A stretch of DNA of 19,378 bases, taken from the NCBI GenBank assembly GCA_000697335.1, contig JNEM01012297.1, positions 1 through 19,378 of the forward strand, read 5' to 3'. Position 1 is the first letter of the stretch, and each line of letters starts with the position of its first letter. This DNA is from Conidiobolus incongruus B7586 (taxonomy: Eukaryota > Entomophthoromycota > Entomophthoromycetes > Entomophthorales > Conidiobolaceae). Below the pieces are notes generated by a model, which was not told the origin of the DNA, did no database searches, and saw only the letters and a list, made by a program, of their open reading frames with translations. The position numbers were made by a program, and so were the translations under genes. Below are positions 12,241 to 19,378 of the stretch, in pieces.

Positions 12241-13660
12241 CATACATCCAATTTAATAATATCTTTAAAATTTTTTTTATATTAAAGTGTTTGTATTCGA
12301 TTATCTATTTCAATCCATAATTGAGGTAATCGAGCTTAATTGATGAGTAAAAAATTATTATTAATTTTTCAAAATAAATAAATTATATATTTGGGTAATA
12401 GTGATGTCGAATTTAATTATATAGTCAAAGTTAAATAAGCTTTGTTATCCATATAATATTATAAATTTTAATTTATGCAAGATCGTATCAGAATTCAGTA
12501 TAGTAATAATAACCAATCAATCTATTAATTGAAATGGTCACAATGTGTCATCAGAGTGATGTTTTAGTTAAAGATGTATGGTATTTGATCGTTTAGATGT
12601 GGACCTCAATTTCCAGGGCCCAATTGTCCGTTTTTTAAATACTATCTTGATATTGAAAGGGGGAGAGATTTGAAGTTGGAAAATGGCTGAATTTGGCATC
12701 GGAAATTCGGCAGTAAACTTGACTTGAATTTAGGACAATGAATAATTAAAATTAGCTAGTTGATCATATGAAATAGGGAGCAATATATCAATACAATATT
12801 CATCCGCAGTTGAATTGAATAAACAGTAAATAGGCTAATTGTTGCTTGAGTTGGACTATTCTCATTGTTGGCGGTTTTTATTCGGACTTATCTAATTCCA
12901 TTGGACAATGGGTTCGCATAATTTAAAATATTTGCGAGTTTTTATTACCTTGATCAATCTATTGGTGCAATGTATGAATGGCTCTAGTCATATGTTATAC
13001 ATATATTTTTCAACGCTTGCTCTTCTGACTATTGTCAGAATATTAAAACAATGTCAGCATAGTGAAATAATTAATTTAGTTTATCATACCCATCATTCTT
13101 AATCCAAGACCAATATCGACACAGTTAATTCCTTTGTACCAATTTTAGTGTTGATGAGATATTTAATAAGGTCCCTGAGAGATGTAAATTGATATGGCTA
13201 TGCGAGATTGATAACTGTGTGACCACCTCAATTTGTTCCGTTTTCAACAATATCTATTGTTCAAATGAAAATGTATTACTCCAATACTTGTAATTCCAAA
13301 TTCCGGTTAAGGGGCTAATGGTATTCTGCAATTGGCTGAAGCCGGATATTTTAGTGTTTTTGAGATACATCTCAAATCATGTAATGGTCAATTTGACCCC
13401 TAGGATTTATCCAAGATGAAGCTTCTATCTTTGTTATCTGAGCGAGAGTCAGAAACGGGTGAGCCTTGGGCCAAGAGCTGGTGGCACAAGCTTCAAATAG
13501 GAAATTCATCTTAACCCGGTGCTTTTTTCCGAGTCAATCCATTTATAGAATGGGGGACGAGGGCTGAATTGGGAGGTTTTTGAACTTTCGAAATTGTCGA
13601 GTAGGAAGGAGCCAACGGGGGAGTGAGGTGATGATGGTGGTCAAAGTGTTTCATCATGAG

Positions 13661-13667
13661 CCAATCA
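13661..13667 (+). promoter_or_regulatory. CCAAT box (distal)
   Basis: AGCCAATCAGCG at 13659-13670 is a very good match to the extended NF-Y/HAP complex consensus (purine-purine-CCAATCAG). It lies about 215 bases upstream of the TATA box, in the same orientation as the gene, and shares the 8-mer CCAATCAG with the site 80 bases downstream. Confidence 0.6.
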
Positions 13668-13740
13668 GCGTTGAGAGAAGTGGTTTAACACCATCCAACC
13701 AAGCATTACGTGTCCACACACCATATTCCCAAGCTTTCCA

Positions 13741-13747
13741 CCAATCA
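13741..13747 (+). promoter_or_regulatory. CCAAT box (proximal)
   Basis: This is a second CCAATCAG, exactly 80 bases downstream of the first and about 135 bases upstream of the TATA box. Three further pentamers flank the pair: ATTGG at 13568-13572 and 13824-13828, and CCAAT at 13844-13848. Binding by the fungal HAP2/3/5 complex is inferred from the motif only. Confidence 0.55.
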
Positions 13748-13879
13748 GATGGAGCAGTAATGTTGGTGGAATGAAGTCGTGGGTGTGGAATAGTAGGGAG
13801 ATGGCAGAGGGAGAAATGGAATAATTGGATATAGTGAAGTTTTCCAATCCCAAGTCCATCACACAATTAACATAAATCA

Positions 13880-13887
13880 TATAAATA
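13880..13887 (+). promoter_or_regulatory. TATA box of the homeodomain gene
   Basis: TATAAATA sits in ordinary-composition DNA, 36 bases downstream of the nearest CCAAT. It is followed by the C-rich ACACCCCTATCC and then by a pyrimidine-rich stretch from about 13918, a common arrangement at fungal transcription starts. A start around 13910-13930 is inferred. A 5' leader of about 500 bases follows. Confidence 0.6.
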
Positions 13888-13909
13888 CACCCCTATCCAG
13901 CAGAATCCA

Positions 13910-14422
13910 ACGACAGACTTTCATTTCTCCTTATTTCAATCAGTTCTGCACTGTTTGTTTTCATTGTGTTGATTAGTTTTCAGCACTCAGCTACGATTAA
14001 CGATTGATTTTAAAGTTGCATTTTGCAATAGCCTGTACTATAATTTCCAGAATTGTTGAATACATCCGATTTCAACTGTTCTTCACCACTACCTTATCTT
14101 TCTTTTCATAAATATATTCAAGGTAGCTTAACTCGAATCCTTTTTTCTCTTCAACTTGGAACCTTAATCCTCTACTTGTATTCTGTATATTAATCAATTC
14201 TAAGTTTTGGTTATTTCTATATTATTTAATCAGGTAAACTGCGTTTACGCCAAATATAGTCTCAAAATTACCAAAGTAGACAATTCATATCTAAGATTAC
14301 CCCACAATATCAATTGATTATCGACTCCCCCTCATCAATCGAGCAATCCAATATTTCAACCTTATCTTAATCACAATATATTTGTTTACCCCTGATTTCA
14401 TTAATTAAGTTAAATCTACAAC
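13910..14422 (+). other. Long 5' leader with no upstream ATG
   Basis: The stretch between the TATA box and the start codon is rich in C and T on the plus strand. It contains no ATG; the last one upstream is at 13816. The reverse trinucleotide CAT occurs about eleven times in 13819-14422. This asymmetry is what a scanned 5' untranslated region should show. A possible leader intron runs from the GT at 14123 (AAG/GTAGCT) to the AG at 14233, with a CTAAG-like branch site near 14201, but the donor is not a strong fungal consensus. GTAAAC TGC GTTTAC at 14234-14248 forms a perfect 6-bp hairpin and also resembles paired forkhead sites. The leader start is inferred from the TATA box. Confidence 0.65.
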
Positions 14423-16213
14423 ATGTCATCTGCTAGCGCTGATCTTTCCAACCCTTCAATGGATCCTAATCGCATTGCTTCTCATCAACAGTCCTCACAA
14501 CATCATTATAATTCTCAGCAACATTACCATTATGGTCATCCTCAACAACACAACCAAATGTTTGATCAATACTATCAGCAACAAACTCAAGTTCAAGGTA
14601 CTATGGGTGCCACCTCCACATCTCATGGTTCCTCAATAACGTCATCTGTTAACAATACATCTTCAGCAGCCAATCCTGGACATTCTGTCACAACTCCACC
14701 CGCAACTGATGAACCCAAATCAGCTGGTCAAGATGCCACTCCATCATCTCCCAACTCAAATAAGGGAGCATACCTCAACAGAAGGAGGACAAGAGCGACC
14801 CCTGAACAATTAGCCATCCTCGAAGATACTTTCCTCAAAAACTCTTCCCCCAACAGCCGAGTTCGTGAGATGCTCGCTGAGCGTCTCGACATGACTGAGC
14901 GCTCTGTTCAGATCTGGTTCCAAAACAGACGTGCTAAGGTTAAGATGATGCAAAAGCGCTTTGGCGGACTTCCTCGTGGTGCTGGAGGCTATCGTCCTCC
15001 TTTGATGATGGGTGGGTATCCTGGCGATCTCACCGGCATGCAGCCACATCCCCTTAAGCGCAATCACTCTTTTGGTGGATTTGGATCAGGAAGTGATATG
15101 GTTCATGGTGATATGTCAATGCTTCCCCACAGTGGCTTCAGCCCTTTTCCTGAGAGCTCCCCTTATCTCAGTGAGGAAGGTGGGCTTTTCTCCAGCCCCA
15201 TGACACAAGGTCGCCATGATCGATTCAGCTCTGGATCTTGGTCTGATTTGGGCAATACACTTCCTTGTAATATGTTAGCTATTGGAACTTGGCAACGTAT
15301 GCCTGTCAAATCTGACGATCTCTCCTGTACTTTTTGCCCTGAAACCAGACAAATGTCCTGGTTAATCGGTGAAAATCTCACCAAATTCCAAATCATATTC
15401 CCCTACAGCTCAATCACCCATTTAGAACTCGTTGTTGGTGCTCTTTCGTTTGCTCGACTCACAATTACTTTAAATGCACCGCCCTCTTTCTATATTCAAA
15501 CCAGCCCTATGCCAGGTGCACCCCACGTGATTGACGCCAATTGGGTTCCTTGTAGTGATTTTACCGAGAATCAGCAAGCTACTCAATGCTTGAAGCATGT
15601 TATCAAAGGCCCTGCTCAGCCTTTACAAATGCAAGTTCGCAAACTATTACAACATTCTCCCGAATTAGTCACTATTTCCAGTCTCCACTCCAACCCTTCT
15701 CAGCAAGCAAATAACCGCCGCCTTTCTGTAGGCCACAATATGCCTGGAATGGGATCAGTTCAAGATGTTGGTGGTGTGCGCAGGATGCATTATGGAGTAG
15801 GTATAGCACCAGAATCGTCACTTGGCCCAGCTCCCACCGAGACACCCACTGAAGATAGCATCGCTCGTAGTAGATCCTATTCATTACCAGTTGTCCCTCA
15901 AGCTAATGACCCAACAGGAATGAGTCACCCTAATGACCCTAACAATGCTAATAACCTTTCATTCGACGGTGGTCTTGGCAACTTTAACAACCCTATGGTC
16001 AACAATCAGCAATTTGGAGCGAATTTCCTTCCAAGAGGAATGTCGATGGCCACATCCACTACTCAACATCCATTCTCAGGACTTCCTGATTTAGCCGAAG
16101 AAAGCCCCCCCGCCTCTGGTATGTACTATCAGGATGCTGTAGCCACAACATCGCCTACCCATCTCAATACCACACAGCAACTCACCACATCTCTGCCACC
16201 TCCTACATCTTAA
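14423..16213 (+). CDS. Homeodomain transcription factor, Phx1/Htf1-like
   Basis: This 596-residue nuclear DNA-binding regulator is encoded without introns. Residues 118-177 form a typical 60-residue homeodomain with R5, L16, F20, I47, Q50, W48-F49, N51 and R53 all in place (WFQNRR at 165-170). Basic clusters at both ends (119-124, 169-174) can serve for nuclear import. Residues about 281-417 form a second conserved block (IGTWQRM, FQIIFPYSSITHLEL, LNAPPSFY, CSDFTENQQAT), which matches the region C-terminal to the homeodomain in fungal Phx1/Htf1-type proteins as I remember them. Known relatives act in stationary-phase survival, conidiation or hyphal growth. The N terminus (20-57) is rich in Q, H and Y, and the C terminus is rich in N, P, S and T. 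RRLS at 432-435 fits the protein kinase A consensus; KRNHS (212-216) and RSRSYS (482-487) are further basophilic sites. The start is the first ATG after the ATG-free leader, in good context (ACAACATG, A at -3). The family is well supported. The exact orthologue is not. Confidence 0.9.
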   Translation: MSSASADLSNPSMDPNRIASHQQSSQHHYNSQQHYHYGHPQQHNQMFDQYYQQQTQVQGTMGATSTSHGSSITSSVNNTSSAANPGHSVTTPPATDEPKSAGQDATPSSPNSNKGAYLNRRRTRATPEQLAILEDTFLKNSSPNSRVREMLAERLDMTERSVQIWFQNRRAKVKMMQKRFGGLPRGAGGYRPPLMMGGYPGDLTGMQPHPLKRNHSFGGFGSGSDMVHGDMSMLPHSGFSPFPESSPYLSEEGGLFSSPMTQGRHDRFSSGSWSDLGNTLPCNMLAIGTWQRMPVKSDDLSCTFCPETRQMSWLIGENLTKFQIIFPYSSITHLELVVGALSFARLTITLNAPPSFYIQTSPMPGAPHVIDANWVPCSDFTENQQATQCLKHVIKGPAQPLQMQVRKLLQHSPELVTISSLHSNPSQQANNRRLSVGHNMPGMGSVQDVGGVRRMHYGVGIAPESSLGPAPTETPTEDSIARSRSYSLPVVPQANDPTGMSHPNDPNNANNLSFDGGLGNFNNPMVNNQQFGANFLPRGMSMATSTTQHPFSGLPDLAEESPPASGMYYQDAVATTSPTHLNTTQQLTTSLPPPTS

Positions 16214-16299
16214 TTAATTATATAAATAACCAAAAACGCAACTTATTTAACGATACCCTATACGGAGTAGACCAAATGCTAGCATATCAATTTTATATT

Positions 16300-16305
16300 A
16301 ATAAA
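16300..16305 (+). terminator. Polyadenylation signal
   Basis: AATAAA lies in a T-rich context downstream of the homeodomain gene, with T-rich sequence just after it (16306-16314). It is the best-placed match after the stop codon. The cleavage site is not visible. Confidence 0.45.
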
Positions 16306-16502
16306 TTCATTTTTACTGTACAAATAGGCCTATTTTCCAATCCTTATCCTTTTTTTATCAATTTCACCATTAATTTAACCGATACTCTTTAGAATCAGCG
16401 ATAGCTATAAAGTTCTCAGACATAGCATTCTAACTCTCTCTCACAAGTTACAAATTCTCAGGCATCATTCAGGAATGGCACACATGACGCATTTGGCAAG
16501 AT

Positions 16503-16527
16503 TCAAGAGGCTACATCATCCTCTTGA
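16503..16527 (+). other. Perfect 8-bp hairpin downstream of the homeodomain gene
   Basis: TCAAGAGG at 16503-16510 is exactly complementary to CCTCTTGA at 16520-16527, with a 9-base loop. It lies about 290 bases past the stop in DNA of normal composition. It could be a structured element of a longer 3' untranslated region, or a palindromic binding site. Chance is possible. Confidence 0.35.
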
Positions 16528-16660
16528 CTAATCCTAAAAGCCAATAGAATTCGATTGTATAGGTGGATGATATCCCTACTAAATCCCTCACTCACACTTC
16601 GCTGGATTTTAAAACTTTTTCTCGAAATTAAATATTTTTATTATCATAGGTGTCATTTTT

Positions 16661-18144
16661 TGGGCAATGAGCCATTCAAGTATTTCAGATGTTTTTGAGC
16701 ATTTACATTTTCTTTTTGTTTTAGTGATTTCCAATTAACTTTAATATTTTGAATTGAACTAATTTTAAGATAAATAGTTCTTGTTTTTAAACAATAATCA
16801 TTAGTATTATAATTAGTTAATTAAATACTAATAACAAAATCATACAATTAAACATTATTATTTAATTATTAGAATCTACCATATTTAGTTAGTCCATTAA
16901 AAATTCAAGCAAACTGAAAATAATGGGTTTTAATATAAGTTTTTTGTTAAATATTAATTTAATATAAAAATCCATTGATTATTAGTAGAATTTCTGTTTC
17001 AAATAATGTCCAATTTAACAGAAAATTTAATATTTTTTCGTATAAAATTCCAACATATTTTCTAATTGTCACTTTAATTAATTGTTTATTTTTTTAAATG
17101 ATTTTAATTAAATTAATAATTATTTTGTATTTCGTCGATTAATAGGGTTCAATTTTGATTAATGTTCAAAGAACGTGATAAGGTTCTTGATTCATTTTTA
17201 ATAAGTATATTTATTAATATAAGTTTGGACTTGAATTACTTAATTTCTTGTAATTTTGTTAAATTCAAATTTTATTGAATATAAAGATTTTTATTATTAT
17301 TTATGAATATATTATTATTGACTCTGTGAAAAAACTTTACGTTTATTAATGGTAAATTTATAGTTTAAAGTTATTCAGTTGGTTTGATTCAAAGTAATAT
17401 ATTGATTGTTAGTTTATTTCGATTTATAATTCAATCACTAATTATGATCAATATATTAAATGAATAAATATGTTTTTCAAGTTAAAAATTTCAAAATATT
17501 ATTTATTTGTCAAATATGTTGGTAAAATGAGCTTTTAATTTTTTTATTAGATAAAGCAATTATTAAAAACTATAATAATTTCTATATAAGAATACAGATT
17601 TTAAATTGGTTTACAAAATTAAAACATCATAATTCCAATGTATCTGGTAATAAATAAATCCAAAATTAATTAATTGAAAGCATTCGTAGTAAAGTGTAGC
17701 TATATCATATATAGTCTAAATTTATAAAATATTATTTTATTCAATTTTAAATGAATATTTTATATACTGATATATTATTATGAAAAATAGTTTACGTTTT
17801 AATTCAATGATAACTATTTAATGCAAACTAATATATTAAAATTAATTAATATTATTTAATTTTATCAAAAATATAAATTTTTTAATATTACTCTGCATTT
17901 TTAATAATGGGAATTTTTTGCAATTAAAAATAAATAAACATTTGAATATATGATATATAAAAATAAATATATAATATAAATTTAGTAAATTATTAGCAAA
18001 AATATTAACTTTTAATATTTAACTAAAATGAGTTATAAATTTGTGGGTTTTTGAGATAAAAGGATATATTTAATAATATATAACCATATCTTTTTTCTGT
18101 TTTTGTTATTATTTTATATAATATTTTACAGATATACTAAATTT
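16661..18144. other. AT-rich desert, no gene seen
   Basis: A return to nearly pure A/T sequence with stops in all frames. No motif is recognised. It separates the homeodomain gene from the transposon remnant. Part of it could belong to the transposon's left end, but no terminal inverted repeat is visible. Confidence 0.6.
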
Positions 18145-18162
18145 TTATTATTATTATTATTA
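18145..18162. repeat. TTA microsatellite
   Basis: Six TTA units immediately upstream of the recognisable transposase remnant. Confidence 0.8.
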
Positions 18163-18167
18163 TACTT

Positions 18168-19176
18168 AAATCCCTCTTTAAAAAAATCTACTTATATATT
18201 AATCAACTTTATAAAGAAGATAAATTAACTTATGATATTATTAGAATTACTAGTGTTAGTTAATCTATTATAGTTAAAGTTATTAAGAATAACAATAAAA
18301 AAACATTTAAACTTAAACTTAAGTATGTTAAAATTATAGATAAATATAATAAGAAGTATATTTATAGATTAATTAATATAAGTAAATATAATATTATTAT
18401 AAAAATATAACAGGAATTATAAAACTATATAAGAATATTAATTAGTACTAGTACTATTATATATACTTTATATTAGTATAGATATCACTTATATTTTAAG
18501 AAAAAACACCTTTAATTAAAAAAAATCTTATTATAAAATTAAGCAACAGTTTAAATATCATTATTAATATTAAATTAAAACTAATTAGAATAAGGTTATT
18601 TAGTTTAATAAAACAAAAATATACTTTAGTAAATTTAATAAAAAAGCTAGATACTTTAAAAAAGATATAAGACTACTTTATAACTATCATGTTAATTTTA
18701 CCTAAAAGTATAATAATAGGTTAATTATTGTTTAAAATTATATATTGTCTTTAGGTATAAAATAACTTTATAAATTTAATAGGGGAATTAATATTAAAAT
18801 ATATTAATGTATTCTAAATAATAAATTGAAAAAAATATTAAATAATTTAGGTTAAATAAATCTAATAGTATTTTTTAATAAGATAATATCTTTTATTATA
18901 CTATAGCTTTTATTACTAAATAGCTTAAAAATAATAAGATAATAGTTATAAAATAGCTTTTTTAATCTTTTAACTTTAATCTAATTAAATACCTTTAAAA
19001 TTAGTTAAAAAATTATTAAAGCTTTTCCCCTAACAAAAAATTTAAATTAATTTTAAGAATAAATTTAAGAAGTATAGAATAAAATTAACTTTTTTTAGTA
19101 TAAGAAGTTAGTTGATTCTATACCCTATAAATTTAAAGAAGCTAGAAAAGTTAAAGATAGATATATTAAGTTTTAG
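18168..19176 (+). mobile_element. RIP-degraded Tc1-type (DD34E) transposon, transposase remnant
   Basis: Although almost all A/T, the plus strand still carries a Tc1 transposase pattern over the usual length (about 335 codons). A helix-turn-helix-like start reads INQLYKEDKLTYDIIRIT near 18198. The first catalytic motif (W-x-x-V-I-W-S-D-E) is at 18586-18612, with both Trp codons now TAG and the Asp codon now AAT (18607). The second motif (F-Q-Q-D-N) is at 18873-18887, with both Gln codons TAA and the Asp intact (18882). The third motif (S-P-D-L-N-P-I-E) is at 18966-18989, with Glu now AAA (18987). The second and third catalytic codons are 35 apart, the DD34E spacing. The C-terminal motif (LVDSIPYKFKEARKVKDRY) starts at 19108 and a TAG follows at 19174. 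The frame changes at least three times. Changes are C-to-T and G-to-A, mostly in CpA/TpG contexts. It is inactive. Terminal repeats were not found. Confidence 0.85.
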
Positions 19177-19378
19177 TTTTTTTTATCACCAAAAACCTAT
19201 AAATTTATAACTTACCTTAGGTAAAATTTAAAGGTTTATATTTTAGCCAATTAATAACTAAATATCATTATTTAATAATATATATAATTATAAATTTAAT
19301 AGTTTCTTTTATTATTAATAACTTTTTGCTATACTTTTGGCAAACTTCTAACACCTAAAAAACAGTTCTTTTTATTAA
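19177..19378. other. Right flank or terminal part of the transposon
   Basis: A/T-rich sequence follows the transposase stop, with slightly more C and G in the last 60 bases (for example CTTTTGGCAAAC near 19335). The transposon's right terminal repeat would be expected here, but I could not pair it with any sequence upstream of 18168. The window ends before the element's boundary can be fixed. Confidence 0.4.

Larger units (their letters stand above)
12531..13879 (+). promoter_or_regulatory. Long upstream control region of the homeodomain gene
   Basis: Composition is ordinary over this 1.35 kb, unlike the desert to its left, yet no convincing gene is present. The small frames at 12908-13102 and 13416-13514 show no clear coding bias. 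CCAAT or its complement ATTGG is frequent (for example 13568-13572, 13661-13665, 13741-13745, 13824-13828, 13844-13848, with more between 12890 and 13330). CCCCT/AGGGG pentamers, the stress element of yeasts, occur at 12658-12662, 13310-13314 and 13397-13401. The region ends at a TATA box, so a long promoter for the gene starting at 14423 is the simplest reading. A divergent or non-coding transcript cannot be excluded. Confidence 0.6.
16214..16660 (+). other. 3' flank and likely 3' untranslated region
   Basis: Ordinary composition continues for about 450 bases past the stop before the next desert. AATAAA at 16300-16305, 87 bases after the stop, is a likely polyadenylation signal. TGTACAAATA at 16317-16326 fits a Pumilio/Puf-type site (UGUA, four bases, UA) but may lie at or beyond the cleavage point. 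No further gene is seen. Confidence 0.5.

Noticed and set aside
12129-12320. 63-codon open frame on the plus strand
   Set aside because: It crosses the A-box-like islet and then runs into AT-rich sequence. There is no recognisable domain and no codon bias.
12908-13102. 64-codon open frame with hydrophobic segments
   Set aside because: It lies inside the upstream control region. Its third-position use looks random and no leader or stop context supports it.
13416-13514. 32-codon open frame starting MKLLSLLSERESE
   Set aside because: It is protein-like to the eye but short, and lies upstream of the TATA box, so it is not in the mapped leader and cannot act as an upstream ORF of the homeodomain mRNA. 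It is probably chance.
13580-13880. Overlapping frames on both strands near the promoter
   Set aside because: They mutually overlap within the CCAAT cluster and TATA region, with no homology recognised. They are best explained as chance frames in normal-composition DNA.
12658-13894. Four CCCCT/AGGGG stress-element pentamers upstream of the gene
   Set aside because: The number is only slightly above chance for this length and composition. They were noted in the control-region entry but are not claimed as a signal.
14810-15884. Frames of 63-85 codons on either strand inside the homeodomain gene
   Set aside because: All are shadows of the 596-residue coding frame in other phases or on the opposite strand.
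17163-17189. AAGAAC/GTTCTT inverted repeat resembling a heat-shock element
   Set aside because: The spacing between GAA and TTC units does not fit the alternating five-base rule, and it lies in a desert away from any promoter.
18126-18150. TTTTACAGATATACT as a possible Tc1 terminal inverted repeat
   Set aside because: No complementary copy was found between 19177 and the window end, so the element boundary cannot be claimed.

Overview
The window reads as fungal nuclear DNA. Three things point there. The one clear gene is a homeodomain protein whose region C-terminal to the homeodomain matches what I remember of the Phx1/Htf1-type regulators of fungi. A Tc1-type transposon at the right end is degraded almost purely by C-to-T and G-to-A changes (TGG to TAG, CAA/CAG to TAA/TAG), the pattern of repeat-induced point mutation (RIP), a fungal genome defence. 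The rest alternates between extremely A+T-rich deserts and short islands of ordinary composition, as in fungal genomes with RIP-derived AT-rich compartments. I cannot name the species. A filamentous dikaryotic fungus is my best guess.

Layout: 1-1920 AT desert; 1921-3420 island of ordinary composition with no recognisable gene, ending in a pyrimidine-rich, promoter-like stretch; 3421-6060 AT desert, most extreme at about 4900-6060; 6061-6710 small island with coding-like reading frames of unknown identity; 6711-12120 AT desert with a few short G+C-containing islets, including a striking GC hairpin at 9453-9470; 12121-12330 islet with a tRNA A-box-like motif and a direct repeat; 12531-13880 long upstream control region rich in CCAAT boxes; 13880-13887 TATA box; about 13910-14422 leader with no ATG at all; 14423-16213 intronless homeodomain gene; 16214-16660 3' flank with an AATAAA and a hairpin; 16661-18160 AT desert; 18168-19176 RIP-degraded Tc1 (DD34E) transposase; 19177-19378 its flank or terminal region.

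Functionally this is a one-gene window. A developmental or stress-type transcription factor sits on about 4 kb of ordinary DNA (1.9 kb of promoter and leader, 1.8 kb of coding sequence, 0.45 kb of 3' flank), between deserts of at least 12 kb on the left (broken only by small islands) and 2.7 kb on the right. The long promoter, clustered CCAAT boxes, long ATG-free leader and several basophilic kinase motifs in the protein suggest control at transcription, translation and phosphorylation. The islands at 1.9-3.4 kb and 6.1-6.7 kb escaped the composition of the surrounding deserts and are the least explained parts of the window.
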